Origin: Adiantum capillus-veneris
Taxonomy: Eukaryota; Streptophyta; Polypodiopsida; Polypodiales; Pteridaceae
Direction: 5' to 3'
Length of the DNA: 64,000 nt
NCBI GenBank assembly: GCA_014529385.2
Contig: CM043949.1
Coordinates: 141,460,858 to 141,524,857 of the forward strand
The notes under the pieces were generated by a model, which saw nothing but the letters and a program-made list of their open reading frames with translations, ran no database searches and was not told the DNA's origin. Position numbers and translations under genes: made by a program. The first letter of the stretch is position 1. Every line of letters starts with the position of its first letter. Below are positions 24,558 to 36,914 of this stretch, one piece after another.

Positions 24558-25530
24558 CAGTATGCCGGTGAACAAAAGCAAAGGAAGCCCTTGCTAAAAG
24601 ATTGAAGTCTTGTCAGGGACAACAAGAAGCTGGGAGAGGGGAGCGTTGAAGCAAGGAGCCCAATCACACCAATTTGACGGGCCTACAAAACCTTTTCCCC
24701 TTACTCTTTTATTTTCCACCTAAGCAGACATTATAAATCCTAAACTACAACGAGTCTAATTATTTTCCAAACCATTTTGTACTTCATGAAGAGGTTAGAT
24801 GCCAAAGTCCATCATATTTTTGAAGTAACTATCCCTTTCTATCCAAAAAACCAAATTTTCTACTTTGGGTATATAACCCAAAACTTGTAATTATTAGGGG
24901 GTTGTTTTTACTTTGGAGGTCACATAGTGAAGAGTACACTTACGCTCGTGCACTCACTACTCTTTGTACGGGTAAGCTTTGCTAATGAAACCTCATGTGT
25001 TGCTTCCTCATACTCTTGGCATCATGTACATGCTCAATGTGCTATCTTTGAGTGTGTGTGCACGACGCAATGAGCGGTTTTATCTCTAGGTTGCTTAGTG
25101 TGTTTAATTGCTTGTTTTGAGTTGTTGATGGTGTTTTAGGTGAAACTAAGCATGGAAAGAGATAAGTAGGCCTTAGGAGGAGCCAAATGACCCCTTACTT
25201 GTTTATTTTTGTAAAGGTGAGAGATGACAACAATTTGGGTTGCTCACCTGGCCGACTTTGACATTTGTAGGTTTTGATGTTGGAAACCTATTTCTTGTAG
25301 CCTATAGACCCCCGATCTCAAGTTTCAAGTCATTTGGAGTTCATTTGTTGACACCTCTACGACCATTTGAGTGTTAGTTAGACCGCACTAATAAAGACTT
25401 TGCATTTTCCACTTAGTTGCTTCCTTGCTTGAGAGCAACACCTCTCTCCTCGGTGCATTCGACGTTTCCATGCACTAGTTGGGTCGGCTACATCCTCGGA
25501 TTGACATATTTATGTTGGTTTGAGTTCTCG
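24558..25530. other. Spacer with possible PPT and LTR start
   Basis: GGGAGAGGGGAGCG at 24631-24645 followed by TGAAGC at 24647 could be a polypurine tract and LTR start. TATATAACCC lies near 24869. No matching LTR is present elsewhere in the window, so this stays a suggestion. No gene is seen in the rest. Confidence 0.3.
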
Positions 25531-26229
25531 CTAGGCTGCATCGTCCGATCGCAATGGTCCACCAGAAATATTCTTAGTCCAAGTTTTTTTCTTCCTACTC
25601 TTAGATGCATCTTCTAAACGACTATCCAAAGAGCCGGAGTTGGTTGGCAGTCTTTCAGTAGATGACTCACTACTAGAACTGGAACTCTCTTTCCCTTTTT
25701 GGCCCTTCTCTTTCTTAGCTTGTTGCTCTAGTTTTAGAGATCTTTGCACCTGATCATTAAACTTTTGAGTTGGTGTTGGTACCTCTTGTTTTTTTAATTT
25801 CTTGCTTATGAACCCACTCATGAACCATGCATGCATTTGTTTCTCTAATGGTGGTTCCTTCAATTGCCTTGTGAGATCTTTTCTTTTCCTCGAGTAGCTC
25901 TTAACATATTGCTTTCCTTGTTTGATATTGTCTAGCTCATAGAGAATATCCTCATCCCCTTAACTCTCACTATATTCTATTATGAAATCTTTCTTCAATT
26001 CGTTGTATGTTCTCAGCTTACATGCTAAATAATGATAGTACAACTTTTGTGAAGCATCTTTTAGAGTTTGAGGAAAATATTGTGTCCAGTCATCTTCATC
26101 TATATCCTCTAGATTAGCATATTATTCAAATGCCTAAATATGAACATTTGTTTCATCTCTACAACTGCCTTTAAAAGGTATCAATATAAAATTTCTCTTT
26201 CCCTTTTCCAAGTGAACGTCAAGAGCCAT
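25531..26229 (-). pseudogene. Ty3/gypsy-type gag remnant, minus strand
   Basis: From an ATG whose complement is at 26227-26229, one minus-strand frame runs to 25531 with three in-frame stops. It reads like a retrotransposon gag domain: DDWTQYFPQTLKDASQKLYY, LRTYNELKKDFIIEY, then YVKSYSRKRKDLTRQLKEPP and MHAWFMSGFISKKLKKQEVP, followed by a Lys/Ser-rich tail (KGKESSSSSSESS). The order (helical core, Y-x-x-S-Y-x-R-K-R-x-D-L, lysine-rich linker) fits the Retrotrans_gag family. No zinc knuckle or pol follows on this strand. Confidence 0.65.
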
Positions 26230-26336
26230 GTGAATGAGAACGCCTTTTAGCTCTCTCAGAGTGCCATCCTTGTGAATTTGTTAAGTATTAACGTCTTTTA
26301 TCCCTCGCAGAGTGTCATCTTTGTGAATGTGCTAAT

Positions 26337-26990
26337 GAGATAATTTGTAAATTAGCTTAAAAGTTGATGATATAATTTTCAAAGCTACATTAAATTGTTA
26401 AAAACTTGTGATAAAAAATTTAATTAGATAATTAGTTTTTGCTAATTATTATTGCTTAAATTCTTTGATTTTAGCAAAAAATTAAGAGATAATTAGTAAA
26501 TCAGCATAGAAATCAATGAGATAATTTTCATAGCTATATTACACTATTAGAAATTTTTGACAGATATATCTTAATTAATTAATTAGTTTTTCTAATTACT
26601 ATGCCATAAAATTTCTACTTTACTAGAAAATTAAAGGGGACAAATCAACTTAGAAACTTGTAAGATAACTTTTTAGAGTTATAATACACTATTAGGAAGC
26701 TAGGGTAAATATACTTTCATTGGATATTTGCTTTTATTGATTATTAAGTAAAAAATGGTCTTATTTTACTATAGTTAAAACGATGAAATTAGGAAATTAA
26801 CTCATAAAATTATTGGATAATTATTAGAGCCTAAATACCCTATGAGGAAGCTAGGATAAAATATCTTGCTCATATGTTTTTTTAGAAAATCACTATGTCA
26901 AAAAGCTACTATTTTTTACTATAGGTCAAAGAAAAAAAGTAATAGATTAGTTTTTGAGAGTTTTTATGAGTCCCTATAACTAACTCAAGG
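26337..26990. repeat. AT-rich ~150-bp degenerate tandem array
   Basis: Successive blocks begin near 26337 (GAGATAATTTGTAAATTAGC), 26486 (GAGATAATTAGTAAATCAGC), 26636 (GGGGACAAATCAACTTAG) and 26792 (GGAAATTAACTCATAAAATT), spacing 149-156 bp. Shared internal phrases include GATAATTTTCAAAGCTACATTA against GATAATTTTCATAGCTATAT, and GGAAGCTAGGGTAAATAT against GGAAGCTAGGATAAAATAT. The spacing is nucleosome-like, as in plant satellites, but the array is short and decayed. Confidence 0.6.
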
Positions 26991-27232
26991 TATTGGGAAC
27001 TCATGATAATGATATCACACAAAAAGATCAAGTGGATTGGGTTTTCTCCAATGACACAGTTAGGCTTAAGGATTTATCGTGAGAACTATTGCCAGGGGTC
27101 TACAATGGAGCCAAAATCAAGTTGTACAATGCCAGACCATATGAAACTCTATCAACACCAGTCTAGGAGGCCAATTCAAAGCCATACAAAGAATCTTTAA
27201 TTTTTTTTAATACTAGACTAGTTTGGGGGAAG
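26991..27232. other. Spacer ending in a polypurine tract
   Basis: A 65-codon open frame (27003-27200) with no recognised motif is followed by GTTTGGGGGAAG (27221-27232), a plausible PPT directly before the LTR start at 27233. The stretch could be the 3' end of an element whose 3' LTR is the next feature. Confidence 0.35.
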
Positions 27233-27939
<707 letters not shown>

Positions 27940-27941
27940 CC

Positions 27942-27953
27942 TGGTATCAGAGC
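27942..27953 (+). other. Primer-binding site, initiator tRNA-Met type
   Basis: TGGTATCAGAGC, complementary to the 3' end of plant initiator tRNA-Met, two bases after the LTR candidate. Confidence 0.8.
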
Positions 27954-28088
27954 CTAAGGTTATGGGGATAGCTCGAAGCCTGATACATGTTGTAAGAAGA
28001 CATAAAAATCATTTGATGAATAAAGAGCATAGACTCAATATTGGTAGCCATGTGTATTAAGTCTTCTCTCTCCTTGTCTTGTTTTTAG

Positions 28089-29163
28089 ATGGATCTCCTT
28101 AACCCTCTAGATGAACTCCCTTTGCAAGACATGTCTTTTTCAGCTATGCGGTTGGATTCAATGTTTGTTGGGGAGTTGAAGTGGTTCAAGCTTTGAAGGG
28201 GACTAGATATTATCTTGTTCTGAACTCCTATGTAGCATGGAAATTGTATATCGATGCACAACCTAAACACCAAATCCAAGTACCTAATCGATACATAGTC
28301 GACCCATAGGAGGGTGACATTAGTACAAGGATATGTTCTTTATCTTAACCTATGCTCACTTCTGGATATACCAAGCCATGAAATCATCCTTAGTAAGAAG
28401 GCACTCATGCTCAACCAAAGATATGACTTCTGTGAGAGATTCATAATCCGGGTCAAGAACAAGTCAAGTAATGGCAATTGATTCTATTATGTACCTTAAG
28501 GCTGATTTAGTAAAGTCTATGGACCTATCCTTAAGTTCAATCCTCACAATGTTACCATCACTTTCGATGACTATGAGAAGCCTAGATGTGTTTGGGACTT
28601 AGTCCAAGAAACCCTCCTTTTGTGCAAAATGGACCACCCAACAACAACAACAATAAAAACAATGGGAATATCTTGAATTGTCAACCTCATCCAAGAGGAG
28701 GGGGAATAAATCAACAACCTCAACGAAGAGCTCAAGCCAACAAAGCTCAAGGTGCTAGAGGCAAAGGAACTCAAGAAAATGCATATGTTCATGATGTTAT
28801 CGAACATTAAGGAGTGAATAAACCCTTTTTGGTAAGCTAAACCCCAATAGAATATCATTGTAAGCATTTTACCTTGTTGGTTGATTCTGAGAGTACACAT
28901 TCTTTCCTCTCTCCTGCATTAGAAACCTCATTTTGCCTGAACACCCTGATTCAGATGTTACAGTGGAATTAGCTACGGGTAGGAAGGTTAAGTCTTCCAC
29001 TTCAATGGGTAACTTCAATTTTGTTTCGGATGGTCATAAAACTTCAGCTCACTTTAGAGTCTTACCCATAGGAGTATATGATGGAATTTTAGGAATGGAT
29101 TGGCTTAAGGCCAATGATTCTCATATACATTGTAAAACTGCTTCATTAAGCTTTGTATTGTAA
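28089..29163 (+). pseudogene. Decayed Ty3/gypsy gag and protease
   Basis: An ATG at 28089 opens a short gag start (MDLLNPLDELPLQDMSF) that soon hits stops. Later pieces include an Asn/Gln-rich gag C-terminus (28586-28810, ending AYVHDVIEH). The protease region has LLVDSESTHSFLS near 28879-28917, where the usual D-S-G-A reads D-S-E-S, and then YDGILGMDWLKANDSHIHC near 29068-29130, the conserved second half of chromovirus-type retropepsins. Homology stops at 29214, where the copia palindrome begins, so RT and integrase are missing. Confidence 0.7.
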
Positions 29164-29214
29164 ATGAGTATAACTCCAGGGTTACAGTTACCAAGAAGCA
29201 AGGACAACCTAAAC

Positions 29215-29440
29215 TGTTGGAATTAGGGTTGCAAAGAAACACCCACAGCTTGGAGAAGATGAAGGAAGCTCAAGGCTCACAATAGAGAGTGTGTTACTTA
29301 GTGTGCAATGGAAATATGGATAGCCCTAGAGTGATGGGCGTATATACAATGCACGGGGGAAAAACCTCCTAAAGAGGGAAAAAATGCCTCGGCGGTCCTA
29401 GTGTGTTCCCACACAACACTACCACATGTATATGGTAACA
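29215..29440 (-). repeat. Copia 3' LTR, left arm
   Basis: Reading on the minus strand it starts TGTTACCATATACATGTGG after a GGGGGGATT polypurine tract and ends CTAATTCCAACA. It matches the right-arm LTR (36688-36914) with several percent divergence by eye. Confidence 0.85.
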
Positions 29441-32400
29441 AATCCCCCCTGGAGTGATGCGGTGAATGAGAGCTGGCACATGCGTAAACAGAAGTGCCAT
29501 GCCCTTAGGACATGATCAGTCCACAAAGGGGAGCAAGCCCAAAGCTTTGCGGAAAGCTTCGAGCTTCTCACGAGAAAATGCCTTTGTGAAAAGATCTGCA
29601 AGGTTGTCCTGTGTCGGCACATAAGCCAAGCTGATCTCTCCTGCTGAAGGCCTCTCCCTGACATAGTAGTAATGCACCTCAATGTGCTTTGTGCGAGCAT
29701 GAAAAACTGGGTTCCTCGCAACTTCCAATCTCTGACTGTCAGTGTAGATAGTGTTGGCAGTGTCTGTCCAACACCCAAATTAGCCATAAGGCATTTGAGC
29801 CATACACACTCAACCGTAGCTGTGAAGATTGCCATGTACTCAGCCTCACAACTCAAAGTGGCCACATTAGGTTGCTTCTTGCTCAACCATGATATACATG
29901 AACTGCCAAGCATGAAACAAAAACCACTTGTGGACACTCTCGTGTCAAAACAACCAGCCCAATCTAAGTCCGAAAAAGCATGTAAGTCTGGCGGCAATGA
30001 TCCCCCCTTGGGATAAAACAAGCCAAGATGTAAAATGCCACTAAGGTAGCGAAAAATCCTCTTGACAGCCTGCCAATGCTTAGACCCTGGGCTATGCATA
30101 AATCTGCTAACCTGTGAGACTGCAAACTGAATATCCGGCCTTGTGTTGCATACATAAATAAGACAGCCAACAGCAGTTTGATAAAGAGTGACATTAGCAG
30201 GATCACCAGCATCATGTAGACTCAACTTCAAACCTGTTTCCATGGGAGTGGCAATAGATTTGCAATCCTCAAGTCCAAAATTACATAGCAATGTCTTTAT
30301 GTAACTTTTCTGACACAAGGCAATGCCACCATCACACTGCTTAAACTGTATACCCAAGTAATGATGCAACAGCCCCAAATCTTTCATCTTGAAAGTGGCA
30401 TTCAAATCAGCCTTAAATTCAGCAATATGTCTCTCATTTGGTCCAGTGATCAGCAAATCATCGACATAAAGAACCACAATGAGAAGTACATCACCCTCAC
30501 GCTTTACATACAATGTGCTTTATGTTGGACTGTTACGAAAGCCTCGTTTGACCAAATGAGTGTCAGCTTTCTCATACCAAGCACGAGGAGATTGCTTCAA
30601 CCCATACAAAGCCTTCTTACATCTGCACACTTTGTCTCTTGTCCTTTTATGACAAAACCGCGAGGCTGCGTTACATAAACTTCCTCAAATATGTCACCAT
30701 TCAAGAAAGCAGCAACAATGTATGATTGATGTACATCCCAACCAAAATGAGCTGCCAATGCACATAGAAAACGCACAGTAGTCATACAACAAGTGCGAGA
30801 AAAAGTCTCTTCATAATCTATGCCTTTTTGTTGTGCATAACCCTTTGCAACAACTCGAGCCTTATGGTGATCGATCTCACCATCCGGCTTGCGTTTCAAC
30901 TTGTAAACCCACTTCAGACCAATGGCCTTTTTTTCAGGAGGCAAATCACACAAATTCCATGTGTCATTTTCTATAAGTGCATCATATTCTGATTGCATGG
31001 CGCCATCCAATTTTCTAAATTTTGTGCTTCATCAAAAGACAGAGGCTCCTCAACATCATGTAAGCTAGACACAGCCAAAGCATAACAATCTAATGCATAA
31101 GATGCATGGCGACAGCCTGAACGAGTACGACTAGACAAAGGCGCATCCAATTTACTGTCACGCAAAGTGTGCACCAGCCATTTTGGCATACCTCTAGCAT
31201 GCTCACTTTCAGCCCTTTCCTCATCAAGTACATCATGTACATCTGCATCAGTAATAGGCTGATCTGTAACATTTTCAGAAACCCCCATAGGCTGTACATT
31301 TGCCTCATTGGAAATTACATTCGTATTTCCGCCAGTCAAAAGAGGAAACAAAGTGTCATAAATGTCTTGTGAGCTTACATTACTGTCTCTAGTACATGAC
31401 AGTAAGGGCTGAACAGAGTCTTCCACAAACACTACATCCCGAGAAACCAGAATACGCTTTGTTTGCGGATGATATAACCTATAACCTTTGCTTTCAGCAC
31501 TATAACCAACAAAAATACATTTGACAGCCTTATCATCCAATTTTTCGCACTAGGTTTTTGGCACCAAAGCATATGCCAAACAGCCAAAAACACGCATGTG
31601 CTCAATAGAAGGCTTTCTATCATGCCATGCTTCATATGGAGTAATAGACTGCAAAGCTTTCGTAGGACACCTGTTAAGTACATAAGTGGCACACATGATG
31701 GCCTCAAGCCAAAAAGAATGCGGTAAAGCTTGACTTTTGACCATACATCGTGCCATTTCCGTCATTGACCTGTTTTTCCTCTCAGCGACACCATTTTGCT
31801 GAGGTGTATAAGGCATTGTACATTGGTGTTTTATCCCACGACTAGCCAGAAATGCATTAAATTTTTCAGACATATACTCCCCCCCTTGATCAGAATGGAG
31901 GGTGCCCATAGTACATTTCGAGAAATTTTCAGTCATAGCCAGAAATTGTTTGAAGCACATAAAAACTTCGGACATCGCTTTAAGCGGAAATACCCATGCA
32001 TGCCTGGAGTAATCATCAATGAAAGTCACGAAGTAAAGGTAATTGCCCAAGGACGGAGTTTGCATTGGCCCACAAATATCACTATGCACAAGCTGCAACC
32101 TGCATGTGGCCCGGACTGAACCATCCTTTGGAAACTTAGAACGCTGCATCTTACCCAAAATACAGCCTTCACAAACATGTTTGACAGGTGCTTCTAGAGG
32201 TGGCAAAGAAGCAACCATATTAGATTTCTGCAAACGTAGCAAACTGGCAAAATTCAGATGACCAAAATGTGCATGCCAAAGTTTTGCATTTGAAATAGCC
32301 CTTAAATCTGCAACAGCATGTGCAAAATTTTGTCCACACTTGTCATACAAAGTGAGCTTATACAGCCCATGGCACAAAAGCCCAGATGCAACAATTTCAT

Positions 32401-33055
32401 CACCAAAACTGAGATCATGAACTGTATATCTATCATCCACAAATTTGACTACAAGTCCAAGTCTAGCAAGTGCGGATACAGACAAGAGATTCTTCTTGAT
32501 CCCAGGTACATAAAGTGCATCAACTAGTGTGAAGGAACTGCCATTAGCAGCAGTGAGCACAATCTTTCTAACTCCGTGAACTGGATAAGAGGCGTTGTTG
32601 GCACAAGTGACTGAATTCCCATGAGGGACAGACTCGAGAGAGGTAAACAATTCACGATGTGAGGTAATGTGCTTTGTAGCACCACTGTCGAAAGACCACA
32701 CATGTGAATCTGCAGCAACTGACAAGCATGCATCATGGATAGCAGGATTGTAAGTGCACTCTGCGCTAAAAACCCATTCTGCATCAACATCAGCATTACA
32801 TTCTCCTTTCACAGAGGACTCAACAATGGCTGCATTTGTAGTGGAACCAGCATTTGCAGTGGAACCACCCTCTTTCTTCTTAGCCTCTTTGGCCTTCAAC
32901 TTAGGACACGACTTGATCAAGTGATCATTAGCTTTACAATAATGGCAACGCAACTTCTTTTTGCCCCTATCACCAGAATTGCCAGACGAAGTGCTGCCAG
33001 CAGAAGCATTAGGAACAGTATTTTTGCCGCTCGCAGCAGAACCATAAGAAGTGGC
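29441..33055 (-). pseudogene. Ty1/copia polyprotein, left arm
   Basis: From the palindrome centre outwards (minus strand): gag C-terminus with zinc knuckle CHYCKANDHLIKSC (about 32898-32945), protease FDSGATKHITS with its Asp at 32687-32689, the pre-integrase domain (LWHAHFGHLNFASLLRLQKS), integrase with LVHSDICGPM, TLHSDQGGEYMS and PQQNGVAERKN (about 31790-32120), RT with KWVYKLKRKPDG and LYVDDLLITG (about 30458-30470), and RNase H with SDLDWAGCFDTRVSTSGFC and CEAEYMA. One frame stays open from the centre to 31550; breaks follow near 31545, 31000, 30600 and 30520. Gag lacks its N-terminus. Confidence 0.88.
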
Positions 33056-33067
33056 AACCGCAATGCA

Positions 33068-36000
33068 GCCACTTCTTATGGTTCTGCTGCAAGCGGCAAA
33101 AATATTGTTCCTAATGCTTCTGCTGGCAGCACTTCGTCTGGCAATTCTGGTGATAGGGGCAAAAAGAAGATGCGTTGCCATTATTGTAAAGCTAATGATC
33201 ACTTGATCAAGTCGTGTCCTAAGTTGAAGTCCAAAGAGGCTAAGAAGAAAGAGGGTGGTTCCACTGCAAATGCTGGTTCCACTACAAATGCAGCCATTGT
33301 TGAGTCTTCTGTGAAAGGAGACTGTAATGCTGATGTTGATGCAGAATGGGCTTTTAGCGCAGAGTGCACTTACAATCCTGCTATCCATGATGCATGCTTG
33401 TCAGTTGTTGCAGATTCACATGTGTAGTCTTTTGACAGTGGTGCTACAAAGCACATTACCTCACATCGTGAATTGTTTACCTCTCTCGAGTCTGTCCCTT
33501 ATGGGAATTCAGTCACTTGTGTCAACAACGCCTCTTATCCAGTTCAGGGAGTTGGAAAGATTGTGCTCACTGCTGCTAATGGCAGTTCCTTCACACTTGT
33601 TGATGCACTTTATGTACCTGGGATCAAGAAGAATCTCTTGTCCGTATCCGCACTTGCTAGACTTGGACTTGTAGTCAACTTTGTGGATGATAGATATACA
33701 GTTCATGATCTCAGTTTTGGTGATGAAATTGTTGCATCTGGGCTTTTGTGCCATGGGCTGTATAAGCTCACTTTGTATGACAAGTGTGGACAAAATTTTG
33801 CACATGCTAATGCAGATTTAAGGGCTATTTCAAATGCAAAACTTTGGCATGCACGTTTGGTCATCTGAATTTTGCCAGTTTGCTACGTTTGCAGAAATCT
33901 AATATGGTTGCTTCTTTGCCACCTCTAGAAGCACCTGTCAAACATGTTTGTGAAGGCTGTATTTTGGGTAAGATGCAGCGTTCTAAGTTTCCAAAGGATG
34001 GTTCAGTCCGGGCCACATGCAGGTTGTAGCTTGTGCATAGTGATGTTTGTGGGCCCATGCAAACTCTGTCCTTGGGCAATTACCTTTACTTCGTGACTTT
34101 CATTGATGATTACTCCAGGCATACATGGGTATTTCCGCTTAAAGCAAAGTCCGAAGTTTTTATGTGCTTCAAACAATTTCTGGCTATGGGTGAAAATCTC
34201 TCGAAATGTACTATGGGCACCCTCCGTTCCGATCGAGGGGGGGAGTATATGTCTCATGAATTTAATGCATTTCTAGCTAGTCGTGGGATAAAACACCAAT
34301 GTACAGTGCCTTATACACCTCAGCAAAATGGTGTTGCTGAGAGGAAAAACAAGTCACTGACGGAAATGGCATGTTGTATGGTCAAAAGTCAAGCTTTGCC
34401 GCATTCCTTTTGGCTTGAGGCCATCATGTGTGCCACTTATGTACTAAACAGGTGCCCTATGAAAGCTTTGCAGTCTATTACTCCATATGAAGCATGGCAT
34501 GATAGAAAGCCTTCTATTGAGCACATGCGTGTTTTTGGCTGTTTGGCATATGCTTTGGTGCCACAACTGCAGCGCAGAAAATTGCATGATAAGTCTGTCA
34601 AATGTATTTTTGTTGGTTATAGTGCTAAAAGCAAAGGTTACAGGTTGTATCATCCGCAAACAAAACGTATTTTGGTTTCTCGGGATGTAGACTTTGTGGA
34701 AGATTCTGTTCAGCCCTTGCTGCCATGTACTAGAGATAGTAATGTAAGCTCACAAGACATTTATGACACTTGGTTGCCTCATTTCAATGGTGGAAATATG
34801 AATGTAAGTTCCAATGAGGCAAATGTATAGCCTATGGGGGTTTCTGAAAATGTTCTAGATCAGCCTATTACTGATGCAGATGTACATGATGTACTTGATG
34901 AGGAAAGGGCTGAAAATGATCAGGCTAGAGGTATGCCAAAATGGCTTGTGCACACTTTGCGTGACAATAAATTGGATGCACCTTTGTCTAGTCGTACTCG
35001 TTCAGGCTCTCGCCATGCATCTTATGCATCAGATTGTTATGCTTTGGCTATGTCTAGCTTACATGATGTTGAGGAGCCTCTGTCTTTTGATGAAGCACAG
35101 AATTCAGAAGATTGGATGGCTGCCATGCAATCAGAATATGATGCACTTATAGAAAATGACACATGGACTTTATGTGATTTGCCTCCTGGAAAAAAGGCCA
35201 TTGGTACGAAGTGGGTTTACAAGTTGAAACGCAAGCCGGATGGTCAGATCGATCGCCATAAGGCTCGACTTGTTGCAAAAGGTTATGCACAGCAAAAACG
35301 CATAGATTATGAAGAGACTTTTGCTCCCACTTGTCGTATGACTACTGTGCGTTTTCTATGTGCATTGGCAGCTCATTTTGGTTGGGATGTACATCAATCA
35401 TACATTGTTGCTGCTTTCTTGAATGGTGACATATTTGAGGAAGTTTATGTAACGCAGCCTCGCGGTTTTGTCATAAAAGGACAAGAGGACAAAGTGTGCA
35501 GATGTAAGAAGGCTTTGTATGGCTTGAAGCAATCTCCTCGTGCTTGGTATGAGAAAGCTGACACTCATTTGGTCAAACGAGGCTTTCGTAACAGTCCAAC
35601 ATAAAGCATATTGTATGTAAAGCGTGAGGGTGATGTACTTCTCATTGTGGTTCTTTATGTTGATGATTTGCTGATCACTGGACCAAATAAGAGACATATT
35701 GCCGAATTTAAGGCTGATTTGAATGCCACTTTCAAGATGAAAGATTTGGGGCTGTTGCATCATTACTTGGGTATACAGTTTAAGCAGTGTGATGGTGGTA
35801 TTGTCTTGTGTCAGAAAAGTTACATAGAGACATTGCTATGTAATTTTGGACTTGAGGATTGCAAACCTATTGCCACTCCCATGGAAACAGGTTTGAAGTT
35901 GAGTCTACATGATGCTGGCGATCCTGCTGATGTCACTCTTTACCAAACTGTTGTTGGCTTCCTCATTTATGTATGCAACACGAGGTCGGATATTCAGTTT

Positions 36001-36612
36001 GCAATCTCACAGGTCAACAGATTTATGCATAGCCCAGGGTCTAAGCATTGGCAGGCTGTCAAGAGGATTTTCCGCTACCTTAGTGGCACTTTACATCTTG
36101 GCTTGTTTTACCCCAAGGGGGGATCATTTCCGCCAGACTTACATGCTTTTTCGGACTCAAATTGGGCTGGTTGTTTTGACATGCGAGTGTCCACAAGTGG
36201 TTTTTGTTTCATGCTTGGCAGTTCATGTATATCATGGTTGAGCAAGAAGCAACCTACTGTGGCCACTTCGAGTTGTGAGGCTGAGTACAGTGCAGTCTTC
36301 ACAGCTACGGTTGAGTGTGTATGGCTCAGACGCCTTATGGCTAATTTGGGTGTTGGACAGGACACTGCCAACACTATCTACACTCACAATCAGAGCGCAT
36401 TGGCAGTTGCGAGGAACCCAGTTTTTCATGATCGCACAAAGCACATTGAGGTGCATTACCACTATGTCAGGGAGAGGCTCTCAGCAGGAGAGATCAGCTT
36501 GGCTTATGTGCCAACACATGACAACCTTGCAGATCTTTTCACAAAGGCATTGTCTCGTGAGAAGCTTGAAGCTTTCCGCAAAGCTCTGCACTTACTCCCC
36601 TTTGTGGACTGA
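33068..36612 (+). pseudogene. Ty1/copia polyprotein, right arm
   Basis: Same domain order as the left arm: zinc knuckle near 33175-33220, protease DSGATKHITS with Asp at 33434-33436, integrase (TLRSDRGGEYMS, PQQNGVAERKN) near 34200-34360, RT (KWVYKLKRKPDG, LYVDDLLITG near 35656) and RNase H to the stop at 36610-36612. Stops at 33425-33427, 34027-34029, 34828-34830 and 35602-35604, plus a one-base loss near 33848, inactivate it. Apart from that shift it stays in one frame, so decay is moderate. Confidence 0.88.
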
Positions 36613-36687
36613 TCCTGTCCTCAGGGCATGGAACTTCCCTTTACTCATGTGCCAGCTCTCGCTCACCACATCACTCCATGGGGGATT

Positions 36688-36914
36688 TGTTACCATATAC
36701 ATGTGGTAGTGATGTGTGTGAACACACTAGGACCGCCGGGGCATTTTTTCCCTCTTTAGGAGGTTTTTTCCCCCGTGCATTGTATATACGCCCATCACTC
36801 TAGGGCTATCAATCTTTCCATTGCACACTAAGTAACACACTCTCTATTGTGTGCCTTGAGCTTCCTTCGTCTTCTCGAAGCTATGTGTGTTTCTCTGCAA
36901 CCCTAATTCCAACA
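36688..36914 (+). repeat. Copia 3' LTR, right arm
   Basis: TGTTACCATATACATGTGG to CTAATTCCAACA, preceded by the polypurine stretch CATGGGGGATT (36678-36687). Confidence 0.85.

Larger units (their letters stand above)
29215..36914. mobile_element. 7.7-kb head-to-head palindrome of Ty1/copia copies
   Basis: The left arm (29215-33055, minus strand) and right arm (33068-36914, plus strand) are inverted copies of the same copia element, joined through a 12-bp spacer (33056-33067). Each arm runs from mid-gag to a 3' LTR at its outer end. Neither has a 5' LTR, PBS or gag start. The flanks TAAAC (left) and ATCTG (right) do not form a TSD, so this is not one simple insertion. Both arms share a TAA in the RT region (30520-30522 and 35602-35604), which points to a common, already defective source. 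Confidence 0.85.

Noticed and set aside
26337-26990. CRISPR-like or origin-like array
   Set aside because: The units are long, AT-rich and diverged with no spacer structure; eukaryotic satellite-like repeat fits better.
31796-32527. Plus-strand frames within the left palindrome arm and minus-strand frames within the right arm
   Set aside because: Antisense of copia integrase and protease; they appear in both arms only because the arms are inverted copies.
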